From DASUKM01 sp036278735 (GTDB taxonomy: Bacteria > Acidobacteriota > Vicinamibacteria > Vicinamibacterales > 2-12-FULL-66-21): a stretch of DNA of 64,000 nt. Shown here in pieces: positions 36,820 through 44,380 of the stretch. The DNA is taken from the NCBI GenBank assembly GCA_036278735.1, contig DASUKM010000047.1, forward strand, positions 1-64,000, written 5' to 3'. Position numbers and translations under genes: made by a program. The notes beneath the pieces were generated by a model. It searched no databases. It was not told the origin of the DNA and saw only the letters and a program-made list of their open reading frames with translations. The first letter of the stretch is position 1. Every line of letters starts with the position of its first letter.

Positions 36820-37575
36820 ATGAGGATACGTTTCTGGCTCGACGGCGCGCGCCGGCTGGTCGTCCTGGCCGCGCTGGGGACCCTGATTGCCCCGGCCGCC
36901 GCGTCCGCCCAGATCCGGCAGATCAGCCGATCGGATTCGACGCAGGCGATCGATTTCACGATCGGCTACTTCGCGCTGCGCGGCATCGATTCGCGCGTCG
37001 ACACCGACGTGCTGCTCGCCGATCTGCAATCGGCGCAGCCGCTGCTGTTTCAGGTGAAGGACTTCAATAATGTGGCGATTGGCGGCGACTGGCTGTTCGG
37101 CATCGGCGGGAACTTCGAGGCGGGGGTCGGGCTCGGTTACTACCAGCGGACGGTACCGAGCGTGTACGCCAACCTCACGCATCCCGACACGAGCGAGATC
37201 CAGCAGGACCTGAAGCTCCGGACGATTCCGGTCACGTTCACCGCGCGCTTCCTGCCGCTCGGGCGCAACAGCGCGGTCCAACCGTATTTCGGGGCGGGCG
37301 TGACCGCGATCCGCTGGCGCTACAGCGAAACCGGGGAGTTCGTCGACGAGAATTTCGACACGTTCGCCGCGCGCTATATCGCCGACGGGACGGCGGTCGG
37401 GCCGGTCGTGCTGTTTGGCGTGCGCGTGCCGGTCGGCGACGTGTTCTCGGTGGGGGGCGAGTTGCGATATCAGAGCGCCAAAGGCGATACCGGCGGCCTC
37501 AACAACGGGTTCCTCGGCGATCAGATCGATCTGGGCGGCTGGACGTCCAGCGTCGTGTTCCATACGAGATTCTGA
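36820..37575 (+). CDS. Outer-membrane beta-barrel protein
   Basis: A 251-residue protein with a signal peptide (cleavage near ASAQ) and alternating amphipathic strands, ending in a C-terminal Phe (VVFHTRF), the usual outer-membrane insertion signal. Glycine-rich strand turns such as NFEAGVGLGYYQRT and PYFGAGVTAIRWRY fit an 8- to 10-strand OmpW/OprF-like barrel. ATG 36820 has GGGAGGG nine bases upstream. Function unknown. A second, related-looking barrel is encoded at 54755. Confidence 0.8.
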   Translation: MRIRFWLDGARRLVVLAALGTLIAPAAASAQIRQISRSDSTQAIDFTIGYFALRGIDSRVDTDVLLADLQSAQPLLFQVKDFNNVAIGGDWLFGIGGNFEAGVGLGYYQRTVPSVYANLTHPDTSEIQQDLKLRTIPVTFTARFLPLGRNSAVQPYFGAGVTAIRWRYSETGEFVDENFDTFAARYIADGTAVGPVVLFGVRVPVGDVFSVGGELRYQSAKGDTGGLNNGFLGDQIDLGGWTSSVVFHTRF

Positions 37576-37591
37576 GCGGCCTGAAGCTCCG

Positions 37592-37701
37592 GCTTCCAGC
37601 TTCCAGCTTCCAGCTAATAAAGGAGGAATGGGTTCCTTTCAAAGCTGGAAGCTGGAAGCTGGAAGCTGGAAGCTGGAAGCTGGGAGCTGGCGGCTGGCAG
37701 C
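37592..37701. repeat. Inverted array of AGCTTCC/GGAAGCT heptads
   Basis: Three GCTTCCA units (37592-37612), a short AT-rich spacer, then about eight TGGAAGC units, the last three degenerate (37646-37701). The two arms are complementary and could form a hairpin between convergent genes. The right arm is read as protein by the minus-strand gene. Confidence 0.92.
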
Positions 37702-39146
37702 TTCACGGCGCGCCGCTGGTACAGCGCGACCCCTCCGCCTTCGGCCACCCGGTCGAACCCCGCGAAGAACGACGGGTCGTTCTTGCCGCGCCAGTACAGC
37801 GCGTCCCCTCCCTCGGCGTGTTCCTCGACGACGATCCATCCGACGAATGGCCGCGGCGCCGCCATCGCCTGCTTCCACAATTCGCCGTTGCCTTCGTGCA
37901 CGAAATCGCGAATCGCGAAATCGTCGTACGACAGGTCGTGCATGTAGTGCGCAAGCGACCCCATGCTCATGAGGATCGGTTCGCCGTCGCGGTGCAGGAC
38001 GAGATACGCGGTCACGGCGCGCCGGCCGATCGTGTTGCGGGCGTCGAGCTGGGATTCGGTGATGACCGGCGCGTGGCGGTCGAACGGCCGGGCCTGCCAG
38101 ACGGCGAGCGCGACGACGAGGACGCCAACCGCCGCGCGGAGCCGTCGCGGCAGCACCCCGATGCCGACGCCCACGATTGCCGCCGCCGCCGCCACGAGCG
38201 GGACGTCGTAGCGCAACCGCACCGGATGCCCCTTGTAGTACGCGGCCCACGGCAGCGCCGCGCACGCCGCGAGCGCCAGCACCAGCACGATGGAGGCGCG
38301 TGCGCGAGACCTCACGTACGCGACGACGAGGAGCGCCATCGCGATCCATCCGATCCGCGGCAGCGCCGGGCCGGTCAGCAGGAAGAGGCCCTGCCAGACC
38401 TGATGCCAGGCCCCCAGCGGATGGCCGAGCCCTTCGGCGTTGTTCGGCACGAAGAAGCCGCTCGACACGAACCACGCCCCGACCGTGATCCGGCTGTTCA
38501 CGAGAAACAACGCGATCGTCCAGGCGGGCCACGACGCCAGCCGCGCAACGGTTCGAGCCGCGCGGAGCGGCCGCCAGCCACGCCGCATCAGCACGAGCCA
38601 CGCGAGCACGAGCGCCGCGCCGGTGATCGGCCACGCTTCGTACCGGGTCAGGCAGGCCGCGGTCAACGCCCAGCCGGGTGCGGCGGCGGAGTGATCGGGC
38701 TGCTGCTCGAGTCGATCGAGCCATCGCGCGACGAGCGCCACCGAGAGGAAGGTCGTCCCGAAGAGCAGCGGCTCGGTCATCGGCGTGCTCTGCAGATACA
38801 GCACGTCCGGGTTCAGCATCAGCAGCGCGGCGGCGACGAATCCCCCGAGCGCTGATCCCGTCGCGCGCTGCACCAGCACCGCGACCGCCCACGCCGCCAC
38901 CGCCATCGACGCGATCGAGATCGCCACGCCCGAAAAGCCGTTGCGATACAGCGCGTCGATCTGCACGGGCACCATGTTGAGCAGGTGCGGCAGCGGCAGC
39001 CACACGGCACCGATCTGCTGCCAGCCGGGCGTCAGGCTGTCGAAGATGCGCCGCGCGACCACCAGATGGGCGCGGGCATCGTAGTGGGCGAGCGTCAGGC
39101 CGAGCCGGGCGTAATGGGCGGCCGCGGCGATCCCCGCGAGCGACAC
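37614..39146 (-). CDS. Multi-span GT-C-like membrane glycosyltransferase
   Basis: A polytopic protein of about 510 aa with 10-12 spans. An early periplasmic loop with acidic residues (ALTLAHYDARAHLVVARRI) resembles the catalytic loop of PMT/ArnT-type GT-C enzymes that use lipid-linked sugars. A soluble C-terminal domain ends unusually in LPASSFQLPASSF, encoded by the heptad array. The start codon is uncertain: the GTG at 39146 falls in the first span, and upstream in-frame codons lack ATG or GTG. Divergent from the DedA-like gene. Confidence 0.72.
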   Translation of the reverse strand: MSLAGIAAAAHYARLGLTLAHYDARAHLVVARRIFDSLTPGWQQIGAVWLPLPHLLNMVPVQIDALYRNGFSGVAISIASMAVAAWAVAVLVQRATGSALGGFVAAALLMLNPDVLYLQSTPMTEPLLFGTTFLSVALVARWLDRLEQQPDHSAAAPGWALTAACLTRYEAWPITGAALVLAWLVLMRRGWRPLRAARTVARLASWPAWTIALFLVNSRITVGAWFVSSGFFVPNNAEGLGHPLGAWHQVWQGLFLLTGPALPRIGWIAMALLVVAYVRSRARASIVLVLALAACAALPWAAYYKGHPVRLRYDVPLVAAAAAIVGVGIGVLPRRLRAAVGVLVVALAVWQARPFDRHAPVITESQLDARNTIGRRAVTAYLVLHRDGEPILMSMGSLAHYMHDLSYDDFAIRDFVHEGNGELWKQAMAAPRPFVGWIVVEEHAEGGDALYWRGKNDPSFFAGFDRVAEGGGVALYQRRAVKLPAASSQLPASSFQLPASSFERNPFLLY

Positions 39147-39261
39147 GAGGACCGCAAGGGCGAGCGGCGCACGAGGGGAGCCGAACAGCGGGGGGCCCGC
39201 GGCCGGAGCCGCGGATGGTGACGTCGTGGTCAGGACGGTCCTAGTCTACACTCCTAGGCAG

Positions 39262-39858
39262 ATGAAGCGCGCGCTGAACTGGGTCCAGGGATTCGCCCTG
39301 GCATGGGGCGGATTCGGGCTCTTCGGCCTCGGCTTTCTCGATTCCTCATTCCTGTCGTTTCCGGAAGTGATCGACCTGCTCGTCATCTTCATGGTGACGC
39401 GGCACAAGGAACGGCTGCTCTGGTACGTCCTGACCGCCACCGCCGGGTCGACGGCGGGGTGCGTGGCGTTGTATCTGGTCGCGCGCAAGGGAGGGGAGAC
39501 CTTCGTCCGCAAGTGGTTCAAGGCGCATCATTTCGAAGGGGCGCTTCGCCTGTTCCAGCGTCACGGCCTGCTGGCCGTCATGGTGCCGGCGCTGCTCCCC
39601 CCGCCGGCGCCGTTCAAGATCTTCGTGCTGCTTGCCGGCGTCGCCGCCGTCCCGCTCTGGCAGTTCGCCGGCGCCGTCGCGGTCGCGCGCTTCATCCGCT
39701 ACTTCGCCGAAGGGCTGCTCGCCTTCTTCTATGGCGAGCGCGCGTCCGCCTTCGTCCGGGCGCACGCCGCCCAGGCGTCGCTGTGGCTCGCGGGGGGCAC
39801 GCTCGTGCTGGGCCTGCTGTCGATCTGGTGGAGCCGGCACCATCTGCACCGCGATTGA
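39262..39858 (+). CDS. DedA/YqaA-type (VTT domain) membrane protein
   Basis: A 198-residue membrane protein of the SNARE-associated/VTT family, now linked to lipid scrambling or undecaprenyl phosphate recycling. Typical features are the amphipathic re-entrant segment FLDSSFLSFPEVIDLLV, FVRKWFKAHHFEGALRLFQRHG and LLPPPAPFKIFVLLAGV. ATG 39262 gives the expected N-terminus; an upstream GTG at 39226 is less likely. It precedes a GT2 gene on the same strand. Confidence 0.85.
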   Translation: MKRALNWVQGFALAWGGFGLFGLGFLDSSFLSFPEVIDLLVIFMVTRHKERLLWYVLTATAGSTAGCVALYLVARKGGETFVRKWFKAHHFEGALRLFQRHGLLAVMVPALLPPPAPFKIFVLLAGVAAVPLWQFAGAVAVARFIRYFAEGLLAFFYGERASAFVRAHAAQASLWLAGGTLVLGLLSIWWSRHHLHRD

Positions 39859-39884
39859 CCGGCGTTGCGGAAACCTCCTATAAT
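39855..39884 (+). promoter_or_regulatory. Promoter of the GT2 gene
   Basis: TTGACC (39855-39860) and TATAAT (39879-39884) with an 18-nt spacer. The -35 overlaps the stop codon of the VTT-domain gene. Transcription would start about 15 nt before the ATG at 39908. Confidence 0.7.
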
Positions 39885-39907
39885 CAATCGTTTATCGTCC
39901 ACACTCG

Positions 39908-40891
39908 ATGATCCCGGACATCTCGGTCGTCGTCCCGATGCGCAACGAATCGCCCAACGTGGCGGAGCTCTATCGCGAGCTGACGGCCACGCTCGAGGCG
40001 GCGCGCCGCTCCTTCGAGATTCTCGCGATCGACGACGGCAGCACGGACGACACGTTTGAGCGTCTCGCGGCGCTGCAGCGCGACGATGCGCGGCTGCGCG
40101 TGATCCGGTTCCGCCGCAATTTCGGCCAGACCGCCGCCTTCGCGGCCGGCTTCGCGCACGCGCGCGGGCGCTACATCGTGACGTCGGACGGCGATCTGCA
40201 GAACGATCCGCACGACATCCCGGCCATGATCGCGATGCTCGAGGAGCAGCCGCTCGACATCGTGTGCGGCTGGCGAAAGCATCGGCAGGATCCGTTCCTC
40301 AATCGGCGCCTGCCCTCGATGATCGCCAACAAGGTGATCTCGGTGACGACCGGCGTGCACCTCAACGACTACGGCTGCTCGCTCAAGGTGTTTCGATCCG
40401 AAGTGGTCAAGCCGCTCAAGCTGTACGGCGAGATGCACCGGTTCCTGCCGGCGATCGCGAGCGAGTTCGGCGTCAGCATCGGCGAGATGGTCGTGAACCA
40501 TCGCCGGCGCGTGCACGGCCGCTCGAAGTACGGCATCTCCCGGACGATCCGCGTGATCCTCGACCTGCTGACGGTCAAGTTCCTCATCAGTTATTCGACG
40601 CGTCCGCTGCAGATGTTCGGCGGCCTCGGCCTGCTCATGGGATCGATCGGCACCCTCGTCTGCGCGTGGCTCGCGTACGAGCGGCTGTTCGGGTACGAAT
40701 CGATTGGGAACCGTCCGCTGCTGCTCTTCGGCATCCTGCTGATCTTCACCGGCGTGCAGCTCGTCACGCTGGGCCTGCTCGCCGAACTCCAGGCCCGGAC
40801 GTATCACGAGTCGCAGGACAAGCCCATTTACGTGATCCGCGAGATCCGCGAGGCGCTGCCCGGGCGCACGCGCGAGGTGCTGGGAGCCTGA
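39908..40891 (+). CDS. Polyisoprenyl-phosphate glycosyltransferase (GT2, ArnC/GtrB-like)
   Basis: A 327-residue GT2 enzyme. It has VVVPMRNESPNVAELY, the first Asp motif AIDDGSTDD and the DXD motif TSDGDLQND, then two C-terminal spans (about 237-258 and 272-293), the architecture of enzymes that charge undecaprenyl phosphate with a sugar. The product would feed GT-C transferases such as those encoded at 37614, 47894, 59164 or 61062. It has its own promoter and is followed 2 nt later by a lipoprotein gene. Confidence 0.92.
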   Translation: MIPDISVVVPMRNESPNVAELYRELTATLEAARRSFEILAIDDGSTDDTFERLAALQRDDARLRVIRFRRNFGQTAAFAAGFAHARGRYIVTSDGDLQNDPHDIPAMIAMLEEQPLDIVCGWRKHRQDPFLNRRLPSMIANKVISVTTGVHLNDYGCSLKVFRSEVVKPLKLYGEMHRFLPAIASEFGVSIGEMVVNHRRRVHGRSKYGISRTIRVILDLLTVKFLISYSTRPLQMFGGLGLLMGSIGTLVCAWLAYERLFGYESIGNRPLLLFGILLIFTGVQLVTLGLLAELQARTYHESQDKPIYVIREIREALPGRTREVLGA

Positions 40892-40893
40892 GC

Positions 40894-41799
40894 GTGCGCC
40901 GATGGGTGTGTGCGTGCATGGCCGCCGGGTGTGTGGCGGCGCTCGTGGCGGGCTGCGGCGGAAGTGCGCCGACGAGCCCGACGAAGGGCACGGGGGGCAA
41001 CCAGCAGCTGCCGCCGCCGTCGAACCATCCTCCCGTCATTCAGAGCATCACGGTCCAGGGCACCCGCACGCGGGAACCGGCCGGGTATGCTGACGTGAAA
41101 GAAACCGTCCGCGTCGCGGCCGTCGTCACCGACGAGGAGACGCCCGTGGATCAATTGCTGTACGCCTGGTCCGCGGCCGCCGGCACGTTCGCGGGAACCG
41201 GCGCGAAGGTCACGTGGACGGCGCCGGCCGACGCGCAGACGCCCGCGAGCGTCGCGCTGACGCTGAAGGTGACGGAGAAGTACGGCCAGCCCGGCGGGCC
41301 GCTCGTGTACTCGCAGGACGTCAGCGGCGCCGCGACCGTCTCGCTGCACGATTCGGTCAAGGAAGTGGGGGACCTCGCGCGGCAGTTCCTGCTCGATTTC
41401 TCGGATTCCCGCATCACCGACGTCGACTACATCCTGCGCAACTTCACGACCAGCACGGACGCCTGCGCGTCGGGGACCGCCAACGAGCACGACGACGTCG
41501 CCAAGAATCGCGTCGATTACCGCATCAACACGTCGTCGATTGGCGCCGCGGACGTGAGCGTCGAATTCGGCGGCACCTGCGCGTTCCGCGGCCGGCCGGG
41601 GGACGCCTGCGCGGAGGTCCCCTCGCAGTGGCATTCGACTCGTCTGACGGGCGGTGGCCCGGAGCCGATCGGGGCGCCGGAGCGCGCAGACGGCATCGAC
41701 CAGGTCACCGCCATCTATCTTGCCTCGAGCGGTCAATGGGGCCTTTGCGCGAGCGACTTCAACGGCGTCGTGAAGCCGAACAGCACGTTCATCCGATAG
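40894..41799 (+). CDS. Lipoprotein of unknown function with PTSPT-type tether
   Basis: A 301-residue lipoprotein. GTG 40894; lipobox LVAGCGG, then the linker GSAPTSPTKGTGG. A cadherin/Ig-like beta domain (about 45-150, with VDQLLYAWSAAAGTF) is followed by a helical segment (VKEVGDLARQFLLDFSD) and a Cys-bearing C-terminal domain. I cannot name the family. Only 2 nt separate it from the GT2 gene, so they are co-transcribed. Confidence 0.75.
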   Translation: MRRWVCACMAAGCVAALVAGCGGSAPTSPTKGTGGNQQLPPPSNHPPVIQSITVQGTRTREPAGYADVKETVRVAAVVTDEETPVDQLLYAWSAAAGTFAGTGAKVTWTAPADAQTPASVALTLKVTEKYGQPGGPLVYSQDVSGAATVSLHDSVKEVGDLARQFLLDFSDSRITDVDYILRNFTTSTDACASGTANEHDDVAKNRVDYRINTSSIGAADVSVEFGGTCAFRGRPGDACAEVPSQWHSTRLTGGGPEPIGAPERADGIDQVTAIYLASSGQWGLCASDFNGVVKPNSTFIR

Positions 41800-41813
41800 C
41801 CCGGACCGCCATC

Positions 41814-42683
41814 GTGATCGTGGCTGTGGCGGTGCTCGCGGGCTTCGCGCGCCCCGTCGCCCCCGCCTCGCACCTGCAGGTCTCCGGTACCGGGTGGCGA
41901 ACGCCCGACGGCGCGGTCTTCGCCTGGCGCGGCATCACCGCGTTCCGCCTCGTCGAGATGGTTGCGCACGGCCACGCGGCGGCGGCCGACGCGTATCTCG
42001 CGTGGGCGGCGTCGCGGAAGCTGACGGTCGTCCGCGTGCTGGCGATGGCGCACGGACTGTTTCGCCTGACGCCGGCCGACGGCGTCGACGCGCTGCCGCG
42101 GCTGCTCGATCTCGCGGGGCGCCACGGCCTGCACGTCGAGGTCGTCGCGCTCGCCGACACCGGGAGCTACGATTTCGATCTCGCGGCACACGTGAAAGCG
42201 ATCGGGGCGATTTGCGCCAGCCATGGCAACGCCGTGCTCGAGATCGCCAACGAACCGGCGCATCCGACCCAGCGCGCCGTGGTGCACGACCCCGCGACGC
42301 TGCGCCGGTGGCGCGCACTGGTCGCGTCCGACGTGCCGGTGTCGCTGGGGTCCGTGGAGCGCGACGCCGCGTTTGGCGCGGGGGACTACGTCACGTGGCA
42401 TCCGCCGCGCACGGCCGACTGGGTGGCGCGCCTCGAAGACGGACGCGGGCTGCTCGAACGGTTCCGGAAACCCGTCGTGGTCGACGAGCCGATGGGGGCG
42501 GCCGACGCGGGCGTTCGCGGGCGGCGAGACGCGGATCCCGAGCACTTTCGCGCCGCGGCGCGCATCTGCCGCCGGCTCGGGCTGGCCGCGACCTTTCACT
42601 ACGAGAATGGTCTGCAGGCCGCGCGCCCCACGCCGCGCGAGACCGCGTGCCTGAACGCCTGGCTCGCGGGCCTCGGCGTGTAG
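41814..42683 (+). CDS. Exported glycoside hydrolase-like protein (clan GH-A fold)
   Basis: A 289-residue protein with a short hydrophobic leader (GTG 41814). It carries WRGITAF near 39-45 and a TIM-barrel pattern. Acid/base candidate Glu147 is in LEIANEPAH and nucleophile candidate Glu225 in VVVDEPMG, the beta-strand 4 and 7 positions of clan GH-A enzymes such as GH5. Substrate unknown. It follows the lipoprotein gene by 14 nt and ends immediately at the convergent vapC stop. Confidence 0.72.
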   Translation: MIVAVAVLAGFARPVAPASHLQVSGTGWRTPDGAVFAWRGITAFRLVEMVAHGHAAAADAYLAWAASRKLTVVRVLAMAHGLFRLTPADGVDALPRLLDLAGRHGLHVEVVALADTGSYDFDLAAHVKAIGAICASHGNAVLEIANEPAHPTQRAVVHDPATLRRWRALVASDVPVSLGSVERDAAFGAGDYVTWHPPRTADWVARLEDGRGLLERFRKPVVVDEPMGAADAGVRGRRDADPEHFRAAARICRRLGLAATFHYENGLQAARPTPRETACLNAWLAGLGV

Positions 42684-43085
42684 CTATTCCGGTACCATCC
42701 TGTATCCGCAGTCGCGGAAGTCGTGGTCGAAGGCGAACGCCGCGGGCAAGCGAAAGCGATCCATGACGTCGAAGCTGACGCAGTCGGTGAGGCTGAGGCG
42801 CTTGTCGGCAAGCCGTGCCAGGCGGGCGAGGGCGCTGGTCGTGAGCGCCGGGTCGACGAAGATGACCTCGTAGCGGGTGCTGTCGAGCAGTCTACGGCCG
42901 GCGTCGGCCGCCCGCGCGGCGCCGGCGCGCGCGCGCAGGCGCGTCACGACTTCGGCCAGGATCAGATTCGTCAGCAGGAAGCGCGTCCTTGGGTTTGCGC
43001 GCACGAAGCGGGCGGCCGCCTCGTGGTGCTGATCGTTGGCCAGCATCAGCGCCAGCAGCGCGCCCGTGTCCACGAGCAGCTTCAC
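42684..43085 (-). CDS. vapC: PIN-domain ribonuclease toxin (VapC-like)
   Basis: A 133-residue PIN-domain protein. Acidic active-site residues are visible at Asp6 (LVDTGALLAL), Glu45 (LILAEVV), Asp101 (LSLTDCVSFDVM) and Asp120 (FAFDHDF). Expected to cleave RNA when freed from its antitoxin. GTG start with GGAGGAG a few bases upstream. It lies within the unusually extended antitoxin frame. Its stop abuts the convergent hydrolase gene. Confidence 0.88.
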   Translation of the reverse strand: MKLLVDTGALLALMLANDQHHEAAARFVRANPRTRFLLTNLILAEVVTRLRARAGAARAADAGRRLLDSTRYEVIFVDPALTTSALARLARLADKRLSLTDCVSFDVMDRFRLPAAFAFDHDFRDCGYRMVPE

Positions 43086-43347
43086 TCCGCTCCTCCCTCG
43101 GCCAGCCGTACAGATAGTGGTCGTGGTCGATCGACTCGTCGTCGGGACCGCCGGGGATTGCCCCGATCAGGGCGTCGACCGGGTCCGCGCGGAGGGCCGG
43201 CGCGCCGGCCTCCGCATGCCCCAGATAACGTTCGACCGCTTCGCGGACCAGGGAGGCGACGCTGCAGCCGCGGCGCTGCGCCTGAAAAGTGAGTTCGTCG
43301 TATGCCTCGCGCGAAAACCGGAGGTTCGTCGTGACCCTGGTCTTCAT
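42892..43347 (-). CDS. vapB: Ribbon-helix-helix antitoxin (VapB-like) with extended 3' frame
   Basis: Antitoxin of the VapBC pair. The N-terminal part (MKTRVTTNLRFSREAYDEL, VASLVREAVERYLG) is a ribbon-helix-helix DNA-binding domain and the middle ends in HDHYLYGWPRE, a usual VapB C-terminus. No stop follows there: the frame runs on for more than 60 low-complexity Arg/Ala residues through the vapC coding region. A TGA overlapping the vapC GTG exists in another frame, so a one- or two-base indel (real or assembly error) probably removed the normal stop. Start at ATG 43347, just downstream of a repeated GGTACC operator. Confidence 0.75.
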   Translation of the reverse strand: MKTRVTTNLRFSREAYDELTFQAQRRGCSVASLVREAVERYLGHAEAGAPALRADPVDALIGAIPGGPDDESIDHDHYLYGWPREERSEAARGHGRAAGADAGQRSAPRGGRPLRARKPKDALPADESDPGRSRDAPARARRRRAGGRRRP

Positions 43348-43348
43348 A

Positions 43349-43370
43349 GGTACCACGGTACCGCGATACC
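43349..43370. promoter_or_regulatory. vapBC operator candidate
   Basis: Three GGTACC/GGTATC boxes at exact 8-bp spacing (43349, 43357, 43365), forming overlapping palindromes immediately upstream of the antitoxin ATG. Phased repeats of this kind are typical for cooperative ribbon-helix-helix binding. Confidence 0.65.
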
Positions 43371-43452
43371 GATCCGTCGTCAAGTCTGCGCAGTGGCGCG
43401 GCGCCCGCGAGGAGGCGCCCGGATGAATGGGGCGTGAGCAGAGGACGGCCGT

Positions 43453-44256
43453 TCAGCGGCGGGCGGCGGACGGGGCGGCGGGCGGCACTTCGTAGGCGGC
43501 CGCGAGTGCGGCCTGAAAAATCTCGGCGAGCTTCTCGTACCCGGCTTCAGTGGGGTGCAGGCTGTCGTTGCCGATCAGATCGACGGGAAACTGCGCGTTG
43601 ACGTCGACGAGCATCGCCCCCTTCTTCTTCGCCATCGCGCGCAGTCCGCGGTTGTACTGGTCGAGATAGGGGCTGGACTTTCCGCCCGGCCGCTGCGGCG
43701 GCAGCGTGGCCAGCATGACGGGCACGTTGCGGTACTGCGAGGCCCGCACCATGTCTTCCATGGCGTCGACAATGTGCTGAACCGCGGCGTTCTCGCTGAC
43801 GACGTCACGGGGGATCGCGTTGAGATCGTTGGCCCCTTCCATCAGCAGCAGCACGTCCGGCGCGGCCTCGCCGAGCACGCCGGGCAGCCGATCGCGCCCC
43901 GGCGCCCCGCCCGTGCCGGCGTCCTCTCCTGCCTGACCCGCATTCATCACGGTAATCGTCTGATCGGTGTAGCGCGCGGTCTCGAGCGTCTGCAGCTTGT
44001 ACGGATACGAGACCGGCAACCCCGCGTCGAGCAACTGGAACGTGGGCGCAGGCTTGGTCACGCCGTACGTCATGCTGTCGCCGAAGCACAGGATGCGCGT
44101 GACCTTCAGCGTGGGCGGAGGGGGCGGCGGCGGTGGATTGTCGGAGCCCTGATCGTCCGGCGGGGGCGTTGGGCTGGTGGGGTGATGATGGCCACCGCAC
44201 GCGACGACGACGAGAAGCGCCGCGCAGAGCGCGAGACGAGACCCGACCTTGAGCAT
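43453..44256 (-). CDS. SGNH/GDSL-type esterase lipoprotein
   Basis: A 267-residue lipoprotein hydrolase. Lipobox VVVACGG is followed by a His/Pro tether (HHHPTSPTPPP, then a poly-Pro run). The SGNH blocks are LCFGDSMTYG (Ser), NAGQAGE (Gly), EGANDLN (Asn) and DSLHPTEAGY (Asp, His). ATG 44256 gives the signal peptide; the longer frame to 44367 would start in the heptad repeat. Likely an extracytoplasmic esterase or acyl-removing enzyme. Confidence 0.88.
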   Translation of the reverse strand: MLKVGSRLALCAALLVVVACGGHHHPTSPTPPPDDQGSDNPPPPPPPPTLKVTRILCFGDSMTYGVTKPAPTFQLLDAGLPVSYPYKLQTLETARYTDQTITVMNAGQAGEDAGTGGAPGRDRLPGVLGEAAPDVLLLMEGANDLNAIPRDVVSENAAVQHIVDAMEDMVRASQYRNVPVMLATLPPQRPGGKSSPYLDQYNRGLRAMAKKKGAMLVDVNAQFPVDLIGNDSLHPTEAGYEKLAEIFQAALAAAYEVPPAAPSAARR

Positions 44257-44326
44257 GGAAACCTTCTGAGCATAACACGACCTCGGCCGCCACCTTTCCC
44301 GCCCTTGCACTCGAAACTTCCGAACC

Positions 44327-44362
44327 CAAAGCCCGAAGCCCAAAGCCCAAAGCCCAAAGGCC
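44327..44362. repeat. Heptad repeat CAAAGCC x5 in a divergent spacer
   Basis: CAAAGCC, CGAAGCC, CAAAGCC, CAAAGCC and a final CAAAGGCC. It lies upstream of the -10 box of the CofD/YvcK-fusion gene, where a -35 element would be expected. Confidence 0.9.
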
Positions 44363-44368
44363 AACACC

Positions 44369-44374
44369 TATAAT
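44369..44374 (+). promoter_or_regulatory. -10 box, leaderless arrangement
   Basis: Perfect TATAAT ending 6 nt before the GTG at 44381, so transcription should begin at or near the start codon. The -35 region is occupied by the heptad repeat and has no match to TTGACA. Confidence 0.65.
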
Positions 44375-44380
44375 CTGACC

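Noticed and set aside
44257..44367. Longer start for the SGNH esterase
   Set aside because: It would encode a Trp/Leu/Gly-rich stretch from the heptad repeat ahead of a normal lipoprotein signal.
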